Part shown: piece after piece, positions 14,990 through 21,518 of the stretch
How positions within the stretch are numbered: the first letter of the stretch is position 1
Layout of the letters: each line of letters starts with the position of its first letter
IMG/VR virus record: IMGVR_UViG_3300020470_002238
Coordinates: 1 to 23,219 of that record
Length of the DNA stretch: 23,219 nt
From: a virus
Strand: one strand, 5' to 3'
The notes under the pieces: model-generated
What the model was told of the DNA's origin: nothing
Databases searched by the model: none
The model's input: only the letters and a program-made list of their open reading frames with translations
Translations under genes and position numbers: made by a program

Positions 14990-15516
14990 TAACTTTAATT
15001 GGTGGAATACCATGTAGTGGAAAGTCAACCCTCATGAGAGGGTTGCTTTCTCATTTACCTAAACCAAAACTAATAGAACCTATGCCATTGTTCAAGTGTC
15101 AAGAACATGATGACATATTAGTTCTTGGACAGTATCCAGAAGGAGAAACTTTTGGTGGTACTGATAAACTATCCCATGGTTCTATACCACAGTTTAGAGA
15201 GTTTATAACTATGGTTCAACCCAAATATAAACACATTCTAATTGAAGGGGATAGATATTTTAGAGGACAAGACATTGAATGGTTAGTTGATAACTATGAT
15301 GCAACTGTTTATGTTCTCACTTGTGATTCTGATATAGAACACCAAAGACACAAACAAAGAGGAGATACCCAATCAGAAGTCTGGTTGAAAGGAAGACGAA
15401 GCCAGATAAATAATATATTGACGAATATGAATCTTCTTGGTAAAATAGAAGTAATAAAAAATAATACTCAAGAAGATAGTAAAACTTTGGAGAATAAAAT
15501 ATATGAATCCCTTTGA
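14986..15516 (+). CDS. P-loop kinase, 176 aa
   Basis: Small nucleoside-kinase-like fold. Walker A is GIPCSGKST (7-15), a Walker B-type strand HILIEGD (84-90), and a basic lid with Arg122, Arg126, Arg138 and Arg139. Coupled by ATGA to the ParB-like gene. Substrate candidates are a hydroxymethylated pyrimidine in DNA, as in phage hypermodification pathways where a DNA kinase activates the hydroxymethyl base, or a free nucleotide. The size and the gene context with methyltransferase and TET-like enzyme favour the first, but sequence alone cannot decide. It is the last gene of the island; gene 62 starts inside its 3' end. Confidence 0.65.
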   Translation: MITLIGGIPCSGKSTLMRGLLSHLPKPKLIEPMPLFKCQEHDDILVLGQYPEGETFGGTDKLSHGSIPQFREFITMVQPKYKHILIEGDRYFRGQDIEWLVDNYDATVYVLTCDSDIEHQRHKQRGDTQSEVWLKGRRSQINNILTNMNLLGKIEVIKNNTQEDSKTLENKIYESL

Positions 15517-15880
15517 TTTCGTAAATGCAGTAACCTTTACCAAGAAAGATATCATGGTAGATGATGTTGCAAATAAATCATATTCTCCATATCTCACGAA
15601 CAAATCATTATCATATCATCAAGATTGTATAATGTATGTAAACGAAATGAACTCCAAATCTCATCTAGATTCGGCTCTTCAATTTCATTATTTCCTAAAT
15701 ACTTTAAGAAAAAGAAAAAGGTTTGCTAAATGGAGTAAACCTAGAGTATTGGAAGACATGAAAGTCATTGCAAAATATTATGATTGTTCAATGACCAAAG
15801 CAGAGGAATACTACAATATTCTAACTGCAAAGGAAATAAAGAAAATGAAAGAGAGAATGAAAACAGGTGGGAGACAGTAA
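15503..15880 (+). CDS. 62: Clamp loader small subunit gp62
   Basis: 125 residues, shorter than T4 gp62 (187) but the usual size for marine T4-like phages. The recognisable features are an N-terminal NPFDFVNAVTFTKKD, a central LSYHQDCIMYVNEMN and the LQFHYFLNTLRKRKRFAKW helix (60-78), the most conserved part of gp62. It partners gp44 to load the gp45 clamp. Immediately followed by regA with TAATG coupling, as in the canonical 44-62-regA order. Here, however, gene 44 is about 5 kb away. Start ATG has a GGAG site ten bases upstream. Confidence 0.85.
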   Translation: MNPFDFVNAVTFTKKDIMVDDVANKSYSPYLTNKSLSYHQDCIMYVNEMNSKSHLDSALQFHYFLNTLRKRKRFAKWSKPRVLEDMKVIAKYYDCSMTKAEEYYNILTAKEIKKMKERMKTGGRQ

Positions 15881-16278
15881 TGGACTATGACCTCTCCAAC
15901 ATGGTAGAGGTAGAGTTAAAACAACAGGATGATTTTCTAAAAATCAAAGAAACATTAACACGAATCGGTGTTGCATCCAGAAAGGAAAAAATACTTTACC
16001 AATCTTGCCATATACTTCACAAACGAGGTAAATACTACCTTGTTCACTTTAAAGAGCTATTCTTACTAGATGGTAAAGATAGTTCTCTTATCGACTCAGA
16101 TATTGGAAGAAGAAATGCTATTGCAAATCTATTAGAAGAATGGGGATTGCTTAAAGTGATATCTAATAATCATAAAGACCCAATTGCACCAATGTCTCAA
16201 ATTAAAGTTCTACCTTACAGAGAAAAAGCTGAGTGGGAACTTATACCAAAGTACAACATTGGAGTAGTTAACAAGTAA
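15880..16278 (+). CDS. regA: Translational repressor RegA
   Basis: 132 residues (T4: 122). It lines up closely with T4 RegA: DDFLKIKETLTRIG near the start, KILYQSCHILHKRGKYYLVHFKE in the middle, then LLEEWGLLKVI, and an ending EWELIPKYNIG. RegA binds start regions of early mRNAs, including 44, 45 and 62 in T4, and blocks ribosomes. The ATG overlaps the gene 62 stop and follows a GGGAG site. An upstream in-frame ATG at 15784 lies in gene 62 and is rejected. About eight extra N-terminal residues compared with T4. Confidence 0.95.
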   Translation: MDYDLSNMVEVELKQQDDFLKIKETLTRIGVASRKEKILYQSCHILHKRGKYYLVHFKELFLLDGKDSSLIDSDIGRRNAIANLLEEWGLLKVISNNHKDPIAPMSQIKVLPYREKAEWELIPKYNIGVVNK

Positions 16279-16505
16279 TGTTTAGAATATTAATGACAAT
16301 ATTCAGAATCCTTCTGAAAATTCCATATGTTAAGAATCATCCTAAGATATTAAAGCTTGATAAGTATCTAGAAGATAAAATTGGTGTTGATATCATCAAA
16401 CAAGAAAAGAAATGGTTTGAGAAACATCCACTTTTAGAACAGCGTATTAAGTCCCTCGAAGAAGACCTAGACGATTTATATAAGAAAGTAAATTCTAAGA
16501 AATAG
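16278..16505 (+). CDS. Small membrane-anchored coiled-coil protein, 75 aa
   Basis: TAATG coupling to regA. The first 15 residues are hydrophobic with basic residues interspersed (MFRILMTIFRILLKIP), more like an amphipathic membrane-binding helix than a clean transmembrane span. The last 35 residues are a predicted coiled coil rich in Glu, Lys and Leu. No recognised family. The 3' end overlaps the probable minus-strand gene by 11 bases. Confidence 0.6.
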   Translation: MFRILMTIFRILLKIPYVKNHPKILKLDKYLEDKIGVDIIKQEKKWFEKHPLLEQRIKSLEEDLDDLYKKVNSKK

Positions 16506-16656
16506 ATTTTCGGATAACTTTATTGAGTCTACCAGATTTCATGAAAGAATGAATCTTTTTCCACACTGACCTTTTAGATGTATCATGTAATAGAATATAC
16601 CATCCTACGATACCAAAAGGTAACATCAATAATATTAGTATACTTATTATATTCAT
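16495..16656 (-). CDS. Probable minus-strand small membrane protein, 53 aa
   Basis: The only likely minus-strand gene in the window, filling an otherwise empty gap between + strand genes. On the reverse complement an ATG at 16656 begins a hydrophobic helix of Ile, Leu, Met, Phe, Gly and Trp (residues 2-23). A strongly basic tail with many Lys, Arg and Ser follows, ending in TAG at 16495: a typical inner-membrane small protein with a positive-inside tail. A CTAAATA late-type motif lies five bases before the ATG, but no ribosome site is evident. The gap-filling position and the protein character favour a gene; chance in AT-rich DNA remains possible. Confidence 0.45.
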   Translation of the reverse strand: MNIISILILLMLPFGIVGWYILLHDTSKRSVWKKIHSFMKSGRLNKVIRKSIS

Positions 16657-16661
16657 ATGTA

Positions 16662-16668
16662 TATTTAG
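16662..16668 (-). promoter_or_regulatory. Late-type CTAAATA motif on the minus strand
   Basis: CTAAATA read on the minus strand, five bases before the minus-strand ATG at 16656. It is back to back with the + strand TATAAATA at 16730. Confidence 0.35.
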
Positions 16669-16729
16669 TCACATAATTGTCACAATTCTGTCACATTCTA
16701 GACAAATATGTTATTAAAAACTATATTGT

Positions 16730-16737
16730 TATAAATA
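16730..16737 (+). promoter_or_regulatory. T4-type late promoter TATAAATA
   Basis: A perfect T4 late octamer in the intergenic region, eight bases before the ATG at 16746, so any leader would be a few bases at most. Confidence 0.65.
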
Positions 16738-16745
16738 CACATACT

Positions 16746-16985
16746 ATGCCAGTGAAATATAAAGATAGTCATGTACAGTTTACTAGAGGTTCTCAAACCA
16801 AAAAAGTAATCCATCACTATATGAAAACTCAATCAATTAAAGAGTTGTTAGAATGTTATAATAATGATAACACGAAACCAAAGCTCAGACAAAAAGTAAA
16901 GAACGAGTTGATTAGACGAAAAAATTTGGGACTAGTTAATATCATAACTAGGGACGAAGCTGGTAATGTATCTGAGTTTAAATAG
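16746..16985 (+). CDS. Hypothetical basic protein, 79 aa
   Basis: Soluble, Lys/Arg-rich protein, mostly helical, with an internal LRQKVKNELIRRK segment and a GLVNIITRDEAGN tail. Such basic small proteins often bind nucleic acid, but no motif proves it. I chose ATG 16746 just after the late promoter. An in-frame start at 16677 would place the promoter inside the coding region. Followed after 15 bases, with a GAGGAG site, by the membrane protein at 17001. Confidence 0.6.
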   Translation: MPVKYKDSHVQFTRGSQTKKVIHHYMKTQSIKELLECYNNDNTKPKLRQKVKNELIRRKNLGLVNIITRDEAGNVSEFK

Positions 16986-17000
16986 AGGAGTATTAACTTT

Positions 17001-17180
17001 ATGAAAATTCAATTGATTAAAGAATACATGAAAGGAAGACTAGGGGAGTTATCATCTTTAGATGGTACTGTTATAGTTGGAATTTCTCTCGGAGTACTTA
17101 TACTTGGCCCAGTGGTCAAATGGTTGGCATGGGCAGGACTTGTCTATGGAGCCTATCGTATACTCAAAGCCGACAGTTAA
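17001..17180 (+). CDS. Small membrane protein, 59 aa
   Basis: GAGGAG precedes the ATG by eight bases. After a basic helix (KEYMKGRLGEL) come a Ser/Leu/Asp-Gly-Thr turn and a long hydrophobic stretch (residues about 24-53) broken by a Gly-Pro-Val-Val-Lys, so one kinked or two short membrane helices. The C-terminus is AYRILKADS. I recall similar short proteins next to HesB-like genes in marine T4-like phages but cannot confirm this. It overlaps the next gene by 35 bases. Function unknown. Confidence 0.65.
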   Translation: MKIQLIKEYMKGRLGELSSLDGTVIVGISLGVLILGPVVKWLAWAGLVYGAYRILKADS

Positions 17181-17496
17181 TATCGAACTGACTGATTCTG
17201 CAATTTTACAATTGTTGAAAAGGACAGAGGATAAAGGTGTCTCTGAGATTAGACTAGGAATCACTGGTGGTGGTTGTGGTGGATATGAATACATATTTGA
17301 CTACAACTCCACCAATGAACCCTCAGACCAAATACTAGACTTTGGTAAATTTACTATTCACATAGATAGTATGTCTAGACCATATCTTAATAATCTAGTT
17401 CTAGATTATGTACAAAATGGAATTAACGAAGAATTTACATTTAATAATCCAAATGTTGAAGCAACATGTGGTTGTGGTGTATCTATGACCTTTTAA
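17146..17496 (+). CDS. HesB/IscA-like iron-sulfur carrier
   Basis: A-type carrier that binds iron or Fe-S clusters and passes them to apoproteins. 116 residues with all three conserved cysteines in the expected arrangement: Cys44 in GGGCGGYEY and the C-terminal Cys108-Gly-Cys110 (CGCG). Preceded by the usual helix LTDSAILQLLKR. HesB-like genes are a regular part of marine T4-like phage genomes, usually close to regA and the DNA polymerase gene. Gene 43 does not follow within this window. I start at ATG 17146 inside the preceding gene; an in-frame ATG at 17077 would add residues unlike the family. The enzyme-rich content of this phage (iron dioxygenases) offers possible but unproven clients. 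Confidence 0.88.
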   Translation: MEPIVYSKPTVNIELTDSAILQLLKRTEDKGVSEIRLGITGGGCGGYEYIFDYNSTNEPSDQILDFGKFTIHIDSMSRPYLNNLVLDYVQNGINEEFTFNNPNVEATCGCGVSMTF

Positions 17497-17498
17497 TT

Positions 17499-17516
17499 TG
17501 GTAATATTACCATTTT
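17499..17516 (+). terminator. Weak intrinsic terminator-like hairpin
   Basis: TGGTA (17499-17503), loop ATAT, TACCA (17508-17512), then TTTT. It separates the HesB gene from the late block. The stem is only 5 bp and AT-rich, so efficiency is doubtful. Confidence 0.4.
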
Positions 17517-17530
17517 AAGACCTTTCCTAT

Positions 17531-17538
17531 TATAAATA
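17531..17538 (+). promoter_or_regulatory. T4-type late promoter TATAAATA heading the curli-like block
   Basis: A perfect late octamer in the intergenic gap. The expected start is near 17545, followed by an AGGAGA ribosome site and the ATG at 17558. No other promoter is evident before the window ends, so the whole block is probably one late transcript. Confidence 0.7.
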
Positions 17539-17557
17539 CTTACGAACAGGAGAGATT

Positions 17558-17851
17558 ATGTCTATATTAACATTTTTGAGTGAAGTGGGTGTACCTATAT
17601 TTGGTGCAGTTGTTATGGGCTTTTTCATATTTTTAAGTATGAAATATATTTTCGATTCTGTTATTGGACAGATAAAAAGTACTGAAAATATTATTAACAT
17701 GTTGGAAACTCGTGCTTCGGTCATGAATAACGACATACTAAAAATCGATTTATTGGTCAGTAGTGCATTGGAGTTAACTCCACCTATTGATAGGGTTGCA
17801 AGAGCTGAAAACTTTGTAGAGGATGGAAAAATCGATGCAAGACGAGATTGA
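17558..17851 (+). CDS. Small membrane/coiled-coil protein, holin-like, 97 aa
   Basis: An N-terminal EVGVPIFGAVVMGFFIFLSMKYIF segment (residues 9-32) forms one transmembrane helix. A polar helical domain with coiled-coil character follows, then a charged tail. The pattern, short periplasmic start then one helix then cytoplasmic coiled coil, recalls BhlA/UviB-type holin-like proteins. The next gene is a clear paralogue. A strong AGGAGA site precedes the ATG. Possible roles are holin, or inner-membrane partner of the CsgG-type secretion genes downstream. Neither can be decided from sequence. Confidence 0.65.
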   Translation: MSILTFLSEVGVPIFGAVVMGFFIFLSMKYIFDSVIGQIKSTENIINMLETRASVMNNDILKIDLLVSSALELTPPIDRVARAENFVEDGKIDARRD

Positions 17852-18162
17852 TGGAAGGAATTGCCAAGATAATAGCAGAGTTCGGATTTCCAGTTGCAAT
17901 GGCACTGGGAATGGGTTACTTTATCTATTATACTTGGAAGTTTATAACAGTTGAAGTAAAACCAGCATTAGGTCGGATGTTTGCAAGTTCAATCAAACTA
18001 ACTGACCAGCTAAGAATGTTAGACCAAGATATGATAAGATTACAGCAAAAAATTAATGTAGTTTTAGAGTATCGTGAGCGTCAACAATACTTGGAAGATA
18101 TAGAAGAGAAAGAGGCTTTAGAGAAGGTAAAGGATGAAGGAAGAAAGAAGAATAAAAAGTAG
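17851..18162 (+). CDS. Paralogue of the preceding holin-like membrane protein, 103 aa
   Basis: Starts with TGATG coupling. Residues 9-31 (EFGFPVAMALGMGYFIYYTWKFI region) match the helix of the previous protein position by position: Glu, aromatic/aliphatic, Gly, aliphatic, Pro, then Met-Gly-aromatic-Phe-Ile. The cytoplasmic part (DQLRMLDQDMIRLQQKI) is a coiled coil ending in a very basic tail. The tandem pair suggests a hetero-oligomer in the inner membrane. A TTG at 17848 is a possible but less likely start. Overlaps csgF by 29 bases. Confidence 0.65.
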   Translation: MEGIAKIIAEFGFPVAMALGMGYFIYYTWKFITVEVKPALGRMFASSIKLTDQLRMLDQDMIRLQQKINVVLEYRERQQYLEDIEEKEALEKVKDEGRKKNKK

Positions 18163-18679
18163 TTTAGAACTACTTGCATTAGTGTTTGTTTTCCTTGTTG
18201 GAATAATTGGATTAACACCAAATGCAAATGCTGATGAAATTAAACATCAGTTTAAGAATCCAAGCTTTAGTGGAATTGGAACGGGCGCACATTATCTTAC
18301 CATTGAGAACCAAGAATTCTCGCGTAAGAAAGCAATAGAAGATGCAATGGAAGCTGCAAGAAAGGCTGCAGAAAGAGAAGAAGATAACACAACGCTTGCA
18401 AAATTTATTAGAAACCTTGAGAGCAGAATTTATGCTCAAATGGCAAAACAGCTAGTAGAATCTATGTTTTCAAATGATAACCCAGTAAGATTTGGGTCAT
18501 TTGTTTTAGAAGGTTCAACAGTCACATACGAGGTCATCACAAATGAAGATGGCACTGAGTTTATCAGAATGACTATTGTCGACCAAGAAGGTTCAACCAC
18601 AGTTATTGAAATACCAATAGGTACAGGTTATTTCGGTGATGATGGTACAGGTGATGGTTCTGGTGATGGGGGCGGTTAA
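18134..18679 (+). CDS. csgF: CsgF-like curli assembly protein
   Basis: 181 residues. A signal peptide (basic start, hydrophobic 11-27, likely cleavage after ANA at 33) is followed by DEIKHQFKNPSFSGIGTGAHYL. This matches the N-terminal part of CsgF (phenylalanine, Asn-Pro-x-Phe-x-Gly), which inserts into the CsgG pore as a second constriction. A long helix with a LESRIYAQM segment and a beta-rich domain (SFVLEGSTVTYEV then TTVIEIPIG) also follow CsgF order. The extra C-terminal tail is Gly/Asp-rich. In curli systems CsgF links the outer-membrane pore to the fibre nucleator at the cell surface. The adjacent CsgG supports the call. Confidence 0.85.
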   Translation: MKEERRIKSSLELLALVFVFLVGIIGLTPNANADEIKHQFKNPSFSGIGTGAHYLTIENQEFSRKKAIEDAMEAARKAAEREEDNTTLAKFIRNLESRIYAQMAKQLVESMFSNDNPVRFGSFVLEGSTVTYEVITNEDGTEFIRMTIVDQEGSTTVIEIPIGTGYFGDDGTGDGSGDGGG

Positions 18680-19692
18680 TGAAATGGTTTCTTATATTAA
18701 CCTTATCGTTTCTCACAGGTTGTGCATCATTTCCTAAGTGGTCAGAAAGTCCAGCGGATTGTGCATACGAAACTGGGAAGTATGGTGATGGTTACAAAAA
18801 AGATTTAGTCACAGGTGTCGCAAAGGCATGGACTAGAAAGTACATATGTGTAGAAAGTCCTACAGCAGTAAGACTGCCTGCATATATTGATTTATTAAAT
18901 TTACCACCAGCAAAAGAAAAACCAATAGTTGCAGTATATTCATTTTCAGATTTAACTGGTCAAAGAAAACAATTAGATTCATATGCATCCTTCTCTACAG
19001 CAGTGACTCAAGGGTCAAGTGCAATGTTAATAGATGCATTAAAGAGTGCTGGTGGTGGTACATGGTTTAGAGTTGTTGAAAGAAGTGGTTTAGACCACTT
19101 AGTAAGAGAAAGACAAATTATTCGTTCTGCAAGACAAGAGTGGGCAGATGCAAAGAACGAAGAAGCAAAAGGTATTGCACCACTTCTATTCGCTGGAATG
19201 ATTATAGAAGGTGGTATTATTGGCTATGATACTAATCTTAAAACAGGTGGGCGAGGCGCACGAACACTTGGTATTGGATATAGTAAACAGTATCGTCAAG
19301 ATGCTGTTACAGTTTCTATTAGGGCTGTTTCAGTTCTAACAGGTGAAGTATTATTAAATGTCCAATCACGAAAGACTATCCTTTCGTATGGTTCTGGGGG
19401 CGATGTATTTAGATTCATCGAAGAAGGAACTCAACTCGTAGAGATTGAGGACGGCGTGGGAAATAATGAGTCGGTGACATACGCAACACGAAGTGCTATT
19501 GAGGCAGGAGTGTTGGAATTAATTTACCAAGGACATGATAGGGGTTTTTGGGTAATCGAGGAAGGACATAGGCATCCACACCAAGTGGGAGATGTAAACG
19601 AAAAACACGAATTAGATGAGTGGTATGATGAAGTTTCAGAAATCACTGGTAATGATGATAAACCTTTCGAGGAGCTTAACGAAAATGAATAA
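18679..19692 (+). CDS. csgG: CsgG-like outer-membrane secretion lipoprotein
   Basis: 337 residues. A short signal peptide ends in a lipobox LTGC with lipidated Cys15. The core follows E. coli CsgG closely: VAVYSFSDLTGQRKQ, SYASFSTAVTQG, a MLIDALK helix, WFRVVERSGLDHLVRERQII, then IIEGGIIGYDTNLKTGGRGARTLGIG, and VSVLTGEVLLNVQSRKTILSYG. CsgG forms the nonameric outer-membrane pore that exports curli subunits unfolded. About 40 extra residues at the C-terminus are acidic and His-containing. TAATG coupling to csgF. CsgE, the usual periplasmic gate, is absent from the window. The phage would use host Sec and Lol pathways for its placement. Confidence 0.93.
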   Translation: MKWFLILTLSFLTGCASFPKWSESPADCAYETGKYGDGYKKDLVTGVAKAWTRKYICVESPTAVRLPAYIDLLNLPPAKEKPIVAVYSFSDLTGQRKQLDSYASFSTAVTQGSSAMLIDALKSAGGGTWFRVVERSGLDHLVRERQIIRSARQEWADAKNEEAKGIAPLLFAGMIIEGGIIGYDTNLKTGGRGARTLGIGYSKQYRQDAVTVSIRAVSVLTGEVLLNVQSRKTILSYGSGGDVFRFIEEGTQLVEIEDGVGNNESVTYATRSAIEAGVLELIYQGHDRGFWVIEEGHRHPHQVGDVNEKHELDEWYDEVSEITGNDDKPFEELNENE

Positions 19693-20422
19693 AAAACTTT
19701 TAAGTTTAATCTTTTTAGGATTTTTGTCGACTAATATTCTTTTTGCACAAGCGACTGATGATAATGAAATAAGAATAGACCAAGAAGGTGATACACTTAC
19801 ATTGCTTATTGACCAAGTAGGTTTTGGTAACAAAGTTGCCAACAACTCAGCTGCAGATGAGAAAATGGTTATCACAGGTACTACGCTTACTATTGATATT
19901 GACCAAATTGGAAACCAAAACAAAATATTCGGGCCTTTGATTGCCGACACATCAGATTTTGATTTGTCATTTACAGGTGATTCAAATATCCTAGATTGGA
20001 ATATTGGTTATCAAGGGTCTGCTGACGATTCGGTTTATGATATTACAGTCACAGGTGACAGTAATACATGGGATTTAGACCAAGGTTATCAGTTTAGTGC
20101 AGAGCGACTAGACTTAGATATGACGATTTTAGGTAATTCAAATGTCTTTGATTTAGACTTTGAATCAGATGATTTAACATTTAATTGGGAAATTACTGGT
20201 GACAGTAACAACCTAAATGTTTTGCAGAAAGATGGTTCACATACTCAGACTGTAGATTATACAGGTGATGGTGGGGACATTGATATTAACCAAATATCTG
20301 GAACATGTGTTTCTGGTGCTGGTAATTCATGTGCATCACCAGATGGTAAAATCATCATGGATATAGATTCTGATAATGCGACAATTACAATCAATCAGAA
20401 AGATTCTTCTAACGACAGTTAG
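19685..20422 (+). CDS. Curlin-like repeat protein 1, secreted, 245 aa
   Basis: Signal peptide (residues 1-21, cleavage near LFA) followed by DDNEIRIDQ and a series of irregular repeats about 20-30 residues long. They alternate short strands with polar turns: IDQVGFGN, IDQIGNQN, FTGDSN, VTGDSN, ILGNSN, ITGDSN, INQ. This Ile/Val-x-Gln/Asn-x-Gly-x-Asn pattern resembles curlin (CsgA/CsgB) repeats, which stack into a beta-solenoid amyloid. The protein is highly acidic, with one Cys pair late on. As the product of the gene right after CsgG, it is the natural secretion substrate. Its last codons overlap the next gene by 47 bases. A tail-fibre or other virion role cannot be excluded. Confidence 0.75.
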   Translation: MNKKLLSLIFLGFLSTNILFAQATDDNEIRIDQEGDTLTLLIDQVGFGNKVANNSAADEKMVITGTTLTIDIDQIGNQNKIFGPLIADTSDFDLSFTGDSNILDWNIGYQGSADDSVYDITVTGDSNTWDLDQGYQFSAERLDLDMTILGNSNVFDLDFESDDLTFNWEITGDSNNLNVLQKDGSHTQTVDYTGDGGDIDINQISGTCVSGAGNSCASPDGKIIMDIDSDNATITINQKDSSNDS

Positions 20423-21518
20423 TCTATTTACTCTTATGGGGTCGGTTTATGCTGACTCCATAGGAGATATAGTTGAATCTACAGGTGTAGGTGGAATTGT
20501 AAGAAACAATGAAACTTTACCTCATGATGTCGGTTCAGACATCGTTTTATATGATGAAGCACGAACAGTAAATGGTCGTATGTTGATAGAGTTCTTAGAT
20601 AAAGAAGAACTTGCATTGACTGAACATACTAGAGTGTATATTGATGAAGTTTATTATGACCCTAATCCATCGTTATCCAAGATGTCAATTAGAATGGCAA
20701 GAGGGACAGCAAGGTTTGCAAGTGGAAGCGGGAAGAAAATTAAGAAGGCAAACATACAGGTATCCACACCTACAGCACAGATTGCTATAAATGGAACAGA
20801 TTTTACAACTACAATTGATGAGCTTGGTAGGTCACTTGTAGTACTTCTGCCAGATGATGATGGTTCTGCATCTGGAGAAATAGTGGTGAGTAATGAAGGT
20901 GGTGAAACATTATTGAATCAACCTTACCAAGCAACTATGGTATCGTCTTTAGAGACTCCACCAACAGTTGCAGTAACGATTAATAATATAACACCTAATA
21001 TGATTAATAATATGTTTATTGTTAATCCACCACAAGAGGTCAAGGTTGCAATACAAGAACAAGTTGCAGATGACCTAGATAAAGACCAAGGAATTTTAGA
21101 TGTAGATTTTCTAGAGTTTAATGAGTTAGAACAAGATGAACTCAAAGAAACAGAAGAAGATTTAGATTATTCTGCATTAGATATAGATGCATTAAATGTA
21201 GACTTACTTGTAGATGTACTTGATGTCATAGAGGCATTAGATAAGAAAATAAGAGGTGCATCAGCAGAAGGTGCTAGTGGTAATATTGGAACTTTTAGAG
21301 TTGAAGGTGCAGTATTAGGATTAAACCAAGACTCACAATACAATGTCTTTATTGAAGATGAAAAGTTAATCTTCTTTAGAGATGTAAATGGAGTTATTGA
21401 AATTGCATTTGATAGTGCTTCAAATGTATATTTAGAAACAATAGTAGAAGGATATGAAGGAGTAATCCTCATAGGAGATGGAGATGATTCGACAATTATT
21501 ATTAATCAGTCTAATTAG
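20376..21518 (+). CDS. FecR-domain protein with signal peptide and curlin-like tail, 380 aa
   Basis: A signal peptide (1-26, ending VYA) is followed by a FecR-type beta domain (about 30-185). It has the recognisable order VGSDIVLYDEARTVNGRMLIEFLDKEELALTEHTRVYIDE and later VSTPTAQIAINGTDF. An acidic helical region (225-300) and a C-terminal beta region ending DDSTIIINQSN follow, the last resembling a curlin repeat. FecR domains occur in periplasmic or surface sensor proteins; the classical FecR is an iron-dicitrate regulator. With no sigma factor or TonB receptor nearby, a structural or sensing role in the curli-like assembly is more likely. It overlaps both neighbours (47 and 35 bases). Confidence 0.75.
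   Translation: MRQLQSIRKILLTTVSLFTLMGSVYADSIGDIVESTGVGGIVRNNETLPHDVGSDIVLYDEARTVNGRMLIEFLDKEELALTEHTRVYIDEVYYDPNPSLSKMSIRMARGTARFASGSGKKIKKANIQVSTPTAQIAINGTDFTTTIDELGRSLVVLLPDDDGSASGEIVVSNEGGETLLNQPYQATMVSSLETPPTVAVTINNITPNMINNMFIVNPPQEVKVAIQEQVADDLDKDQGILDVDFLEFNELEQDELKETEEDLDYSALDIDALNVDLLVDVLDVIEALDKKIRGASAEGASGNIGTFRVEGAVLGLNQDSQYNVFIEDEKLIFFRDVNGVIEIAFDSASNVYLETIVEGYEGVILIGDGDDSTIIINQSN

Noticed and set aside
15692-15702. CTAAATA-like late promoter inside gene 62
   Set aside because: It lies within coding sequence with no gene start nearby, and such words are expected by chance in AT-rich DNA.
15784-15879. N-terminal extension of RegA from an upstream ATG
   Set aside because: It lies within gene 62 in another frame, has no RegA similarity and the ATG at 15880 has a GGGAG site and TAATG coupling.
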